From CBDAQA01 sp965198865 (GTDB taxonomy: Bacteria; Planctomycetota; Phycisphaerae; Tepidisphaerales; Tepidisphaeraceae): DNA of 64,000 nucleotides. The position numbers and the translations under genes were made by a program. The stretch covers positions 372,001-436,000 of the forward strand of contig CBDAQA010000022.1 of assembly GCA_965198865.1 (NCBI GenBank), in the 5' to 3' direction. The notes under the pieces were generated by a model that worked only from the letters and a program-made list of their open reading frames with translations, did no database searches and was not told where the DNA came from. Positions 41,423 through 52,534 of the stretch are shown one piece after another. Position 1 is the stretch's first letter. Each line of letters starts with the position of its first letter.

Positions 41423-44152
41423 TCACGATCGGCCAAACAGCGGGGCGCGTTCGAGGGCGTAGAGCAGGGCGTTGCGGACCAGGGCGTAGGCGGTGTCGGG
41501 GCGGTAGCCGTCGACGCCCCAGGTGTTGGTGCCGAGCAGGCCGGTGGTGACGTCGAGGGGGGAGAAGAGGACGATGCCGTCGCCGACCAGGATCGCTTGC
41601 ACCTTGCCGGAGCGGCCGTAGGACGCCTCGCTGGCGAAGCGGCGGAGCTTGGCGTCGAAGGGGGTCATGCCGGGGAAGGTGCCGGCGACGATCGGGTGGT
41701 CGCCGGGCAGGTCGGTGGCGGCCCTCTCGGGGAAGGCGTTGGGCAGGATGCGCTCGAGGAGGGCCTTGCGGGCGTCGGGCGATCCGCCGCAGGCGTCGGT
41801 GACGAGGATGCCGCCGTCGGTGACGAACTTGTGCAGGACCTGCAGCTGGGGCGGCGTCATGCGGACGTCGCCAGTGCCGGTGAGCAGGGCGACGGGGGTC
41901 GAGCGGGCGTCGAGGTTGGCGACGTCCATGTCGGCCACGGTGACGGCGATGGAGGTGTCGTTCAGGAACGCGCGGGCGAACCGGCCGGCGGCGGCGGGCT
42001 CGGGGTCCCAGTCGCCGTCGTACCTCACGCGGGCGATGGCGGTCGTGGCGAGGGGCTTCACGGTCGGCTCGGGGATGTAGGACGTCCGCAGGCGGTTGCG
42101 AAACTCGGACTTGCCGGCCGCGTAGATGAAGACGTTGAGGCCCAGCTGGAACGGCCCCGGCCGGCCCGCCGAGCCGTGCAGCTGCCACGCCCGGCCGACG
42201 TCGAGCGGCGAGTGGACCAGCAGCAGGCGCGAGCCGTTGCTCACGCCCTGCAGCCGCGGCGGGGGCGTGCCGGACTTGGTCGCGAGCGGGAACAGCGACC
42301 GGTAGATCGGGTGGTCGGGCGGCAGGTCGCGGAGCGGGTAGCGGGGGAACAGCTTGCCGGCCAGCTCCGCCACGTACTTGTTGAACGTGGGTGACGCGAG
42401 GTCGGCGGCGGTGAAGAGCAGGCCGCCGTTCTCGGCGTAGAGGCGGAGCTGGTCGACGTCGGCGTCGGTCAGGGGCGGCGGGACGTGGCTGGGCATGAAC
42501 AGGACCGGGGCGTCCATCCAGTTCGTCCAGCCGGCCGAGAGGGGGACGACCTGCCAGTTGAACGGCCGCTCGAGTTCCTTCGAGGCGTACTGGGTGAGGT
42601 TGGCAACGTCGCGCGGGCGGTTGGCCCAGGCGCCGTCGTACTGGAGCTTGTCGAACAGGATCGGGTGGCGGCCTCGGGAGAGGAACAGGAGCGAGAAGGC
42701 GGTGTCGACCACGTTCCTGGCCCAGGAGCCGTCGTCGGTCTGGGCAAGGACCTGCTTGGCGGCGAGCTCGCGGTACCAGTCGTGCTTGCCGAAGGTCTTG
42801 ATGCCGCTGGCGAGGCCGGCGCGCTCCAGGCCGTACAGCGTGTAGGTGGGCATGTAGTCGGCGGCGAGGGAGACGGCGTTATCGTCGGTGCCGAGCCAGG
42901 CGAGGCCGCGCGCGACGGCGGCGCTGTAGGCCGGGTGGCCGGCCTCCTCGACGGCGGAGCCGACGCCGAGGTGGTCCTCGGCGACGAACATCATGGTGAG
43001 GCCGGCGACGGTCATCGACAGGCGGCCCTCGCTGGTGGGGCCCTGATACCCCCACTGGCCGTTGGGGCGCTGGGACTGGAGCCAGTGCTTGCGGACCGCC
43101 CCCCAGTACTGGGCAGACGCTGTGACGCCGGCGTCCTCGGCGGCCCAGACGCCGAGCGCGCCGTACTGGGAGTTGGAGTTGTCCCACGAGCCGTTCGCCT
43201 CGTCGGTCAGGTAGGCGGCGTTGATGGCGGCGAGGGTGCCGGTGTGGGTCGGCGGGTCGTAATTGTACCCGCCGGCCCGGCCGACCTTGGCGAGCCAGGT
43301 GGCATCGGCGCTCAGCGTCTTGCGGTCGGCGGCCCGGTTGTAGACCGACAGCGCCTGCACCCGCAGCGAGCGGTCGTAGGTCATCTTGTCGGACGACATC
43401 GGCATCGCGGCCAGCGCGGTCAGCATCCGGTTGGTCAGGGGCGTGTCGGCGGAGAGGTCGGTGCGGTTGGAGGCCTTGGAGGCCTGGAGCAGGGCGTAGA
43501 CGGTCAGGGCATCCCGGCCGGCCGCCTCGCCGGTGCCGGCGGTCGCGTCGGGCAGGATGCCGTCCTTGAACTTGCCGATCAGGTAGTCGCAGCCGGCGTC
43601 GATCGCCCGGCCGATGCGGTCGTCGAGCTCGGCGTTGTCCATGATGGCCGAAGGCGGCGGGCGCACGGCGACGATGCGGCGGGGGCGAACCTCGACCGGG
43701 GCTGTGGTGGCGGTCGACTCGAGTGAGCGGATCGCGGGAGCCGTGGCGGGCCGGGGCCGCAGCACGGGCGGCGGGGGCGGCGCGACCAGCACGGGGGCGG
43801 GCGCGACGGGCAGCGTGGCGACCGGCGGCGGGGGCGGGAGCACGACCACGATGGGGGCCGGCGCCCGGGGGCGGGCGAGCGAGATCGCGATCGAGATCAG
43901 CGCGATGACGCCCAGCACGCCGCCGCCGATGTAGAACGCCCGCACCAGCTCGGGCGACAGCGGCTTGTCGACGGCCGGCTGCTCAACCGGTTCATTCGAG
44001 GACGGGGGGGAGCTGGTGGTGGGGGTGCCGGGTGGCACCGCGAGCATGAACCGCTGCCCGCAGGCGGAGCAGACGACGACCTTGCCCGCATCGGCAACGG
44101 TCAACCACTGCGACCGACGGCACCGCGGACATTTGGCTTTGGCGTATTCCAC
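41423..44152 (-). CDS. Membrane protein: zinc ribbon, alpha/alpha toroid and DUF4159-like domain
   Basis: A protein of 909 residues starting at GTG 44152. The N-terminus is an MJ0042-type zinc ribbon (C8-x2-C11 CPRC, and CSAC about 32-35), then a membrane helix (about 71-92, FYIGGGVLGVIALISIAISL) and a proline-rich linker. About 190-560 is an alpha/alpha toroid as in squalene-hopene cyclases and prenyltransferases: ALGVWAAEDAGV, WLQSQRPNGQWGYQG, TDDGSWARNVVDTAFSLLFL. No cyclase DxDD motif is seen, so catalysis is doubtful. About 590-905 resembles DUF4159 (ALERPFNWQVVPLS, PVLFMPSHVPPPLTDADVDQLRLYAENGGLLFTAAD), a glutamine-amidotransferase-like fold common in planctomycetes next to MoxR/DUF58 genes, and it seems to be present twice. 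Function unknown. Confidence 0.75.
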   Translation of the reverse strand: MEYAKAKCPRCRRSQWLTVADAGKVVVCSACGQRFMLAVPPGTPTTSSPPSSNEPVEQPAVDKPLSPELVRAFYIGGGVLGVIALISIAISLARPRAPAPIVVVLPPPPPVATLPVAPAPVLVAPPPPPVLRPRPATAPAIRSLESTATTAPVEVRPRRIVAVRPPPSAIMDNAELDDRIGRAIDAGCDYLIGKFKDGILPDATAGTGEAAGRDALTVYALLQASKASNRTDLSADTPLTNRMLTALAAMPMSSDKMTYDRSLRVQALSVYNRAADRKTLSADATWLAKVGRAGGYNYDPPTHTGTLAAINAAYLTDEANGSWDNSNSQYGALGVWAAEDAGVTASAQYWGAVRKHWLQSQRPNGQWGYQGPTSEGRLSMTVAGLTMMFVAEDHLGVGSAVEEAGHPAYSAAVARGLAWLGTDDNAVSLAADYMPTYTLYGLERAGLASGIKTFGKHDWYRELAAKQVLAQTDDGSWARNVVDTAFSLLFLSRGRHPILFDKLQYDGAWANRPRDVANLTQYASKELERPFNWQVVPLSAGWTNWMDAPVLFMPSHVPPPLTDADVDQLRLYAENGGLLFTAADLASPTFNKYVAELAGKLFPRYPLRDLPPDHPIYRSLFPLATKSGTPPPRLQGVSNGSRLLLVHSPLDVGRAWQLHGSAGRPGPFQLGLNVFIYAAGKSEFRNRLRTSYIPEPTVKPLATTAIARVRYDGDWDPEPAAAGRFARAFLNDTSIAVTVADMDVANLDARSTPVALLTGTGDVRMTPPQLQVLHKFVTDGGILVTDACGGSPDARKALLERILPNAFPERAATDLPGDHPIVAGTFPGMTPFDAKLRRFASEASYGRSGKVQAILVGDGIVLFSPLDVTTGLLGTNTWGVDGYRPDTAYALVRNALLYALERAPLFGRS

Positions 44153-44338
44153 AACGGGGGCAGGGGCAGCGCGCTCGCATCGCCGTCAGGCAGCGAACAG
44201 CTCATGAGTTTCCCCCGCTCCGCGTCACTGTAAGCCGCAACGGCGAACGGGTCCATCGCGTGCAAGCATCACGGCTGAAATCGGTTTCGCGGTTGGCGAC
44301 GGCGTGCAGGCCGGAAATTGGAGACATCAGTCGGTGCG

Positions 44339-44371
44339 CGAAGCCCGGCCCTCTGGGCCGTCGCTAAGCGG
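44339..44371 (-). repeat. TAGCGACGGCCC hairpin repeat, copy on minus strand
   Basis: The minus strand reads CCCGCTTAGCGACGGCCC then AGAGGGCCGGGC, matching 54781-54812 closely. The hairpin GGCCC/GGGCC is kept. It lies next to the 3' end of the frameshifted gene. Confidence 0.65.
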
Positions 44372-44383
44372 GGGATGGTCCGA

Positions 44384-46598
44384 TCAGGGTTTGGTGGTTG
44401 GGGAACCGTGGACGAGTTGGCGGTACTTCGCCGTGTCGACGGTGACGACCTGGACGAGGGGCGGGCTGCCGGGGGGCGACGTGAGCAGCTCGATCCGGCC
44501 GTTCTGCATCACGCGTTGGTCGACCACGCCGGCGACCGACAACGGGGCGATCACCTCGCTGGTGTGGGCGTCGATCAGCCGATCGCCGTAGGCCACCCAG
44601 GCGTCGGCGTCGAACGACGCGAGGGCGTTGCCCTTGAACGCGGTGCGGGCGGCCTTGGGGACGATGCCGGCGGGGGCGGGGAAGTCCTGCTCGTTGGGGT
44701 CGCTGCCGGTGTTGGCGTCGTAGGAGAGCAGGGCGGCGTTGCCCTCGTGCTCGAAGAGGATGCCGATCCGCCTGCCGTCCGCCGTGTAGGTGAAGCCGGT
44801 GGGGCTGACGGGGACGTTGTGGTCGATGTCGAGGTTGATGGTCGTGCCGACCGACTGGCCGGTGGTGAGGTCGATCTGCGCGACGATGGGGACGCCGTCG
44901 CGCTGGGTGGCGACGGCCAGCCGCTGGGTGGCGGCGCAGACGGCCAGCGGGAAGCCGGTCGCGGTGACGGTCGGCAGCGACACGGTCCTGTTCTGCTTGG
45001 GATCGGTCAGGTTGACGATCAGGACGACGGGCGTCGGCCCGGCCTTCACGCCCAGCGCCGCCCCGAGGTCGGAGACGGGCGCCCCGGCGATGTTGCCGCG
45101 GACGAGGAGCCGGTCGGCCCCGACGAAGCCGAACAGCACGGGGTCGACCAGTTGCGGGTCGAGGTCGATCTTGGCCGCCGTGCGACCGGTGGCGAACGCC
45201 TCGAAGTGGATGGAGCGGCGGGGCCAGGTGACGATGTGGGCGAGGTAGGTGCCGCCATCGCTGATGACGCAGGCGGCGCTCTGCCCGGCCGGAAGGGGCA
45301 CGTCGGTGCCGACCTGCTTGTCGGCCTCGGTGTCCCAGGCGACGGCGACCGACGCGCCCTCTCCGGTGGGGCGGACGATGCCGAGGGTCGAGGTGTCGGA
45401 CAACGGTTGCAGCAGGACGGTGCCCGCGGCGGGCCGGGAAAGTGAGCGGGTGGACGTCGGACAGGGCCGGGGGCAGCGTCGCCACGGGCGGGGTCTCGAC
45501 CGGGGGGGCGACCTTCGGAGCCGCGTCGGGCCGTCGGGCGACCAGGGGCCTCGTCTCGGGCGGGGCGTCGGCGGCCGGCTTGGCCGACCATGAAAGGCCG
45601 GTCGCGATGGGGCTGATCGGGACGGTCTTCTCGCCCTTGCCCTTGATGACGGCCTGGGCGGTCACCGCGTTCAGGCCGAGCAACAGCAGGATGGTCAGCA
45701 CGGCTCCGATGGCGAACCCGCCGGCGGCGTAGCTGACGGTGGTGGCGACCTCGGACTCGCGCAGGCGGAAGAGCAGGAACAGCAGGGCCGACGACACGAC
45801 AAGCCCCATGACGAGCCCGACCACCATGCCCGGCAGCGATCCCTGACCCATGATCCAGAGGGCGAGCCCGAACACGAACGCCGGGAGGTACGAGCCGAAG
45901 GCCCGCATTTTCGGGGTGGGGGGCAGGTTGTAGTTCAGCTCGTACGCGGCCTTGGTCAGCATCCCGTAGACGAAGGGGAAGACGACGACCCAGTAGAGCA
46001 GGACGGGGATCAGGAAGCGGAACAGCTTGATGACCGGCATGCCGGCCGCCTCGTCGTCGCCGGAGACGAGCAGGGCGAGCCAGCCCAGGCCGCCGATCAG
46101 CAGGCCCAGCGGGAGGACCTGGTCGACCATCGCCGCGCCGGGGTAGGACAGGACCGGGAAGTTGGGGCGTCGACCGCCAGGCAGCCTCTTCTGGCCGTCG
46201 TCGGCGTGGTCGGGATCGTCATCATCGTCCAGCGATTGTCGGGCTTGAACAACGGGTGGTGCCGGAGCAGCGGCGACGGCGGGGCGACCGACGGCTGAGC
46301 GGCCCACGGCCGAGCGGCCGGCGGCGGTGCCGCCGTTCAGGCTGCCGTTGCGGGTCGGCCGAGGGACCGCGCCCGTGAAGGAACTCATGGACTCCAGACC
46401 TGCGGCCGACTCGAGCGCCGCTAGGTCGGCGGCGGGCCCCCCATCCAGGGGGATGCTGGCCGGGGCCGCCGCTGCCGGTGTCACGGCGGGCACCTGAAAC
46501 ACCTGCCCGCAATGTCGGCACTTGACCCGTTTGCCCGCGAAGGCGTCGGGCGCTTGGAACCGCTTCTGGCAAGACTGGCAAATCGCCGTGATCGGCAT
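44384..46598 (-). pseudogene. Zinc-ribbon membrane protein with beta-propeller-like domain, interrupted by a frameshift
   Basis: Reading starts at ATG 46598 with an MJ0042-type zinc ribbon (CQSCQ...CRHCGQVFQVP), a low-complexity linker, and then about six membrane helices (e.g. VLPLGLLIGGLGWLALLV, VLLYWVVVFPFVYGML). After about 390 codons, near 45440, the frame must move by one base (around the minus-strand ACTTTCCCGG) to continue as SRPAAGTVLLQPLSDTSTLG. The second part, to the stop at 44384, is about 345 residues of WD/beta-propeller-like repeats (SDGGTYLAHIVTWP, LIVNLTDPKQNRTVSLP, TYTADGRRIGILFEHEG). Both halves look protein-like right up to the junction, so this is either a recent mutation, an assembly error or a frame-shifting site. 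The sister gene downstream shares the zinc ribbon-membrane plan. Confidence 0.7.
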
Positions 46599-46798
46599 GG
46601 CAACAAACCCCTCTCGCGGAAATCACCAGACGTGGCCCGAGCCGGGCAACAACGGCCCCGTAGAGGGCCCGAACATCCGCCGCCTTCCCGCTGAACAACC
46701 CGCGGCGGACACCAACGTGCTTCGTAGATGTGCAAGTGTGCAAAATCGTCGGGACGGGTCAAGTCCCTAGGCGTGCCCGAAGCTCGGTCCGATGCGGG

Positions 46799-48622
46799 TC
46801 AGCCCGCGGAGGCTTGCTCGTGCTCGATCTCCTCGAAGGCGACCACGCCGTCCACGACCAGCTGGTACGCGCCGTGCCGCAGCGTTTGGAAGTTCGGGCC
46901 GAGCGTGCTGATGAGGGTGGCTTTGGTCGGGTTGCCGAACACGGCCTGGCTCAGCTCCTCGCTGTTGCTGAGCAGCTCGAAGAACGCGCGCCGGCCGGCA
47001 TGGCCGGTGTTCAGGCAGCGCGGGCACCCGACCGGTTTGCACAGCTGCCGGACGGCGCCCGCGGTCGGGCCGAGCGTGTCGGTCAGGACCTGCCGTTGCC
47101 GTTGCGTGGGCTCGACCGCGCGCTTGCAGTGCGGGCAGAGCTGGCGCGTCAGGCGCTGTGCGATCACCAGCTGTAGGCCCTGCCCGAGCATGTACGGCTC
47201 CACGCCGAGGTCGCGGAGCCGGAAGATGGTCCCGACGGTGTCCTGCGTGTGGACGGTGGAGAAGACCATGTGCCCGGTGATGGCCGCCTGCATGGCGACG
47301 CGGGCCGTCTCGGCATCGCGGATCTCGCCGACGAGGATCACGTCCGGGTCCTGCCGCAACACCGATCGCAGCAGCTGGATGAACGACCGGTCGTGCTGGT
47401 CGTCGACGGGGATCTGCGTGGCCCCCTCCAGGTGGACCTCGACGGGGTCCTCGATCGTGACGACGTTGAGGCGGGCCAGGTCGATGCTGCGCAGCAGCGA
47501 GTAGAGCGTGGTCGTCTTGCCCGACCCGGTGGGGCCGGCGACGAGGATCATGCCCGAGTCGCGCCTCAGGGTCAGGGCGACCTTCTCGGCCATCGCCATC
47601 GGCATGTTCAGGTCGTTCAACTTGCTGGGCGCTGCCGAGGCATCGAGGATTCGGATGACGAGCTTCTGCCCCAGGACCGCCGGGGCGAAGCTGACGCGGT
47701 AGTCGATCCGCCGAGACTTCCCGCTCCCGTCGGGCACCCGGGCGGCGAACGACCCCTCCTGGATCGACTTCCGCTGGGCGATGTCGATCTGGCAGAGCAC
47801 CTTGACGACGGTCGACACCTTTGCCCCGGTGACGGCCGGCATGCGGGCGACGTCGACCATGAGCCCGTCGATCCGGAGACGGATGTAGTGGCCGTCCTGC
47901 CGCGGCTCCACATGGAGGTCGGTCGCCCGGCCCCGGTAGCACACCAGCAGCAGCGACCGAAGCAGTTCAACCGCGTCCCCCTTCCTCGCCTTCCGCTTCG
48001 GGCCATTCTTGCCACCGCTGTGGACCTGCTGTCCCGCGGCATCGGTCAGTTCGATCGCGTCCACCTCGAACGTCTGGCTCGGCAGGTTGGAGGCGAGCCG
48101 CGCCAGTTGCTCCTCGGCCGAGGCGTCGTCGTCGCTGACGTCGAACACCGATTTGGGAGCCGGCTCGACCGGCTCATCGAGCGCCATCGGGATGTGGTCC
48201 TCGTCATCGCCGACCACCGAGATGAGGGCGTCCAGCCCCAGGGGCTCGCCTGGGTCGAGCTCGTCCTCCACCTCGACCAGATCATCGTCGCTCAGCACGT
48301 CCTCGGGAGGCGCACCGGGAGATTCGGCCACCACATCGGCAACGACCGAGATCAAATGCCGACCGATCTGGAACGGCATGCCCGTCTTCAACCGAACCGG
48401 CATCGTGAGCAGTTCGCCGTGAAGCCGGGTGCCGTTTCGACTGCCCAGATCCTTCACCCAGAAACCGTCGGGCCGCTGCAAGACGACGGCATGGTTGCGG
48501 CTCGCCAAGTCGTCGGCCAGCACAACGTCGTTGTCCGAGCCTCGCCCGAGCCGCAGTTCGCCCTTGGCAAACGGGACCGTCCGAACCGTCTGGCCCTGCC
48601 GGATGTGGAGGAATGTGCCCAT
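46799..48622 (-). CDS. gspE: FHA-domain-fused secretion/pilus ATPase GspE (PilB)
   Basis: GspE/PilB ATPases power pseudopilus or pilus assembly. This 607-residue protein has an N-terminal FHA domain (1-100) with the phosphothreonine-binding residues GRGSDNDVVL, S41-R-N-H44 and GSRNGT (60-65), in place of the usual N1 domain. An acidic linker is followed by the GspE core: Walker A GPTGSGKTTTLYS, Asp box VVTIEDPVEV, Walker B DVILVGEIRDAETA, His box STVHTQDT. The zinc site is CPHC...CPRC near the C-terminus. Fusion with FHA suggests control by a Ser/Thr kinase. It is 25 kb from gspF but is the only such ATPase in the window. ATG 48622 follows a TATGAT box by 14 bases. Confidence 0.92.
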   Translation of the reverse strand: MGTFLHIRQGQTVRTVPFAKGELRLGRGSDNDVVLADDLASRNHAVVLQRPDGFWVKDLGSRNGTRLHGELLTMPVRLKTGMPFQIGRHLISVVADVVAESPGAPPEDVLSDDDLVEVEDELDPGEPLGLDALISVVGDDEDHIPMALDEPVEPAPKSVFDVSDDDASAEEQLARLASNLPSQTFEVDAIELTDAAGQQVHSGGKNGPKRKARKGDAVELLRSLLLVCYRGRATDLHVEPRQDGHYIRLRIDGLMVDVARMPAVTGAKVSTVVKVLCQIDIAQRKSIQEGSFAARVPDGSGKSRRIDYRVSFAPAVLGQKLVIRILDASAAPSKLNDLNMPMAMAEKVALTLRRDSGMILVAGPTGSGKTTTLYSLLRSIDLARLNVVTIEDPVEVHLEGATQIPVDDQHDRSFIQLLRSVLRQDPDVILVGEIRDAETARVAMQAAITGHMVFSTVHTQDTVGTIFRLRDLGVEPYMLGQGLQLVIAQRLTRQLCPHCKRAVEPTQRQRQVLTDTLGPTAGAVRQLCKPVGCPRCLNTGHAGRRAFFELLSNSEELSQAVFGNPTKATLISTLGPNFQTLRHGAYQLVVDGVVAFEEIEHEQASAG

Positions 48623-48818
48623 GTGTGCCCGTCGGGATCATACCAGTTCGGTCGGACGCCGACGACGGCACAGCGGGTCGTGGCGGATTCAGACTAAGCG
48701 AAGCGGACAGTCGCCGCCTTTGAACGATTCATTGCAATGATGGACGGCGACCGACTCCAGAGTCCAAGCCCACTCGGGGACATCTGACGGACGATTGAGA
48801 CGGCCTCGACAGGGTGTC

Positions 48819-48846
48819 TTGACAGTGGCGGAACAGGCTGTACTAT
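48819..48846 (+). promoter_or_regulatory. rRNA promoter P1
   Basis: TTGACA (48819-48824), 16-base spacer, TACTAT (48841-48846), followed by CTGCCCTCCCC. A second promoter with the same core and the same discriminator lies at 49066-49093. Confidence 0.75.
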
Positions 48847-49065
48847 CTGCCCTCCCCTGATGCGAGCAGCAGCGGGGGACGCCGGTGCGACGAACGCGGA
48901 AGCGGGCGTCGCCCGCCGGTCCAGGTCGGGGAAACCAGCGGCGGGACGATCCGGTCGAGGCTTGGCGATGTTTCGCCGGTTTCGAGCCGAGGGAGCCCTG
49001 TCGTCCGGTGTCGCCGGGCCGGACGGTGAGCCGCGACGCTGGGTTGAAAAACTCAGACCGCGCGG

Positions 49066-49093
49066 TTGACACGGGCCCAGAGGACAGTAGTAT
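49066..49093 (+). promoter_or_regulatory. rRNA promoter P2
   Basis: TTGACA (49066-49071), 16-base spacer, TAGTAT (49088-49093), followed by CTGCCCTCCCC exactly as in P1, 247 bases upstream. The pair drives the 16S gene. Confidence 0.78.
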
Positions 49094-49160
49094 CTGCCCT
49101 CCCCGAAAGGGAACGAACCTGTGAGGTGGCCACGCAAGTGGTTGCGGAGCAGGGAGTAAA

Positions 49161-49172
49161 GCTCTTTGACAA
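49161..49172 (+). promoter_or_regulatory. boxA antitermination site in the pre-16S leader
   Basis: GCTCTTTGACAA closely resembles the bacterial boxA consensus TGCTCTTTAACAA, which recruits Nus factors and prevents early termination of rRNA. It lies 68 bases after P2's -10 element. Confidence 0.75.
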
Positions 49173-49191
49173 GTGAATAGTCGGAAAGCCG
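49170..49191 (+). other. Pre-16S processing stalk, left arm (right arm 51201-51222)
   Basis: 22 bases that pair at 19 positions with 51201-51222, the other side of the 16S gene (CGGCTTTCCG and CACTTG cores). This is the usual long stem that folds 16S precursor for RNase III cutting. It overlaps the end of boxA. The remaining leader to 49594 shows local hairpins but no gene. Confidence 0.75.
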
Positions 49192-49594
49192 CGAGGGTGT
49201 GAGTTGTGGTAATCGGGTGTACCCGGTTGGCCACGGCAATCCAAGTCTCCGGCCGGTCGCCCTCGGGCGGCCGGCCGGTGCAACTCAGATCTCAAGCATC
49301 CTTGTGGCGCACGCAAGTAAGTGATCCTTAGATCATGGAATTTGAGTAAGCCAGAAAGAGATGTTTGAGCCTTGCGTCGGGCAGATGGCTGGCGGGTAAC
49401 CCCGCCGGACGCATGGCCCGACTGACCCCGTCGCCTTAGCCGTCGACGGGGCAGTAACAGCCGGTTGGGTCGGTCTTGACCCGATCGGTCTGGACAAACT
49501 CGTTTCGCGGACAACGCCCCTCCTGAAAGTGTCAGTCGCACCCCGCGGGCAATCGTGGCGGTGCGCGTCAGGAGGCGAGGGGCACCAAGAAATA

Positions 49595-51100
<1,506 letters not shown>

Positions 51101-51233
51101 TGGATTAATTAGAAAGCCAGCAGTGCGAACTGTTGGTTACTTGTCAGCACAGCCTCGTTCACCCCGCAAGGGGGAGGACCCCCAGGGCGACCTGCGGGGA
51201 CGGCTTTCCGGCTAGACACTTGATTAAGTAAAG

Positions 51234-51264
51234 GCCCGGGCTCGAAAGAGTCCGGGCTTTTTTT
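51234..51264 (+). terminator. Factor-independent terminator of the 16S transcript
   Basis: A 10-bp stem GCCCGGGCTC / GAGTCCGGGC (one G-U pair) with a GAAA loop and seven T residues, 140 bases past the 16S end and after the right arm of the processing stalk. It closes a one-gene rRNA unit. Confidence 0.9.
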
Positions 51265-51387
51265 GTTTGTCGGTCTTGGCTCGTCCGCTCCGTCGCACCA
51301 TCGCGGTGCGGCCCCTTCACAACCGGGGTCGGATCGGCATAATTGTCCGGCTCGTCTGTCGGGTTGTGGTCCTTGGAGGTCAGAACG

Positions 51388-52521
51388 ATGGGTCCGACGA
51401 ATGTCGCCTTGGTCAAGCTGTTCCGTGCCGATCAGGCGTTGCGCGACGCCCAGCAGCGGCTCGACGCCGCCACGAAGAACGTCCGACTGCAGGAGCGTCG
51501 CTGCCACGACCTGGCCGAGAAGCTCAAGCTCACGCAGAACAAGCTCCGCGAGCTCCAGGTCCGCGGCAACAGCCTCGACCTGGACATGAAGTCCCGCGAC
51601 ACCCACATCGAGCGGCTCCGCACCCAGCAGCAGTCGGCCAAGAACACCAAGGAGTACCAGGCGCTCCTGATCGAGATCAACACCCGCAAGGTCGACCGCG
51701 CCAAGGTCGACGCCGAGGCCATGCAGGTGCTTGAGCAGACCGAGACGACCACCGCCGAGGTCGCCGCCCTCACCGCCGCGGTGGAGAGCGAGCGCGCCAA
51801 GCTGGCCGAGATCAAGGCGTCGATGGGCGACAACGTCACCACGTTGCAGGCCGAGATCGCCTCGCTGCAGGGACCGCGCGAGGAACTGTCCGCGGCCCTC
51901 CCGCCCAAGGCCCGGACGCAGTTCGACAAGCTCGCCGACCACCACGAGGGCGAGGCGCTGGCCGCCCTGATCAAGCCCGACCGCCGGAAGGAGGAGTACG
52001 CCTGCTCCGGCTGCATGATGGACCTGGTCACCGACGTCTACAACAAGCTGCACACGCGCGACGATCTGGTCTTCTGCCCCAGCTGTCGCCGGATCCTGTA
52101 CATCCCCGACGACCTGCCGATCGAGGCGGCCGTCAACAACAAGAAGCCGGCGATGCGGTCGTCGTCCGCCTCGACGGCGAAGTCCCGGCCGAGCAAGACC
52201 TCCCAGCCCGCCGCCATCGCCGAGGCCGCCTCCGAGCCGGCCCCGCTGGCGCGCCCCAAGACCGCGCTGGAGCTGCTGCTCACCGCCGCCCACGGCGAGT
52301 CGGTCAAGAACGCCGTTGACGCCGACCAACGGCCGCTCCTGTTCACGGTCTCCGTCGACGGTCGCGAGATGGGCCAGTACAAGGGCAAGAGCGCCGACAA
52401 CCTCGAGCGGATCATCAGGTTCCGCATGGAGGAGATGAACGTCAAGCACGAGGTGACCGTCGCGCCGGTCGCCGAGGCCGCCGAGGAGCCCGCCGCCGTC
52501 GAACAGGCGGCGACGGCTTGA
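51388..52521 (+). CDS. Coiled-coil protein with C4 zinc ribbon (DUF164/HP0958-like), C-terminally extended
   Basis: A protein of 377 residues. GGAGG lies 8 bases before ATG 51388 and sets the start. Residues 1-170 are an antiparallel coiled coil with QNKLRELQVRGNSLDLDMKSRDTHIERLRTQQ and NTKEYQALLIEINT, the family hallmark. The C4 zinc ribbon is C-x2-C (CSGC, about 209-212) and C-x2-C (CPSC, about 232-235). The last 130 residues are an added alanine-rich linker and a small domain (PLLFTVSVDGREMGQYKGKSADNLERIIRF). Homologues assist flagellar RpoN/mRNA or secretion, and some bind nucleic acid. The exact role here is unknown. Confidence 0.85.
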   Translation: MGPTNVALVKLFRADQALRDAQQRLDAATKNVRLQERRCHDLAEKLKLTQNKLRELQVRGNSLDLDMKSRDTHIERLRTQQQSAKNTKEYQALLIEINTRKVDRAKVDAEAMQVLEQTETTTAEVAALTAAVESERAKLAEIKASMGDNVTTLQAEIASLQGPREELSAALPPKARTQFDKLADHHEGEALAALIKPDRRKEEYACSGCMMDLVTDVYNKLHTRDDLVFCPSCRRILYIPDDLPIEAAVNNKKPAMRSSSASTAKSRPSKTSQPAAIAEAASEPAPLARPKTALELLLTAAHGESVKNAVDADQRPLLFTVSVDGREMGQYKGKSADNLERIIRFRMEEMNVKHEVTVAPVAEAAEEPAAVEQAATA

Positions 52522-52534
52522 GCGAACGCCTCTT

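Noticed and set aside
48689..49541. Minus-strand reading frames of about 160-180 codons upstream of 16S
   Set aside because: They lie across the tandem rRNA promoters, boxA and processing stalk and have no protein-like pattern.
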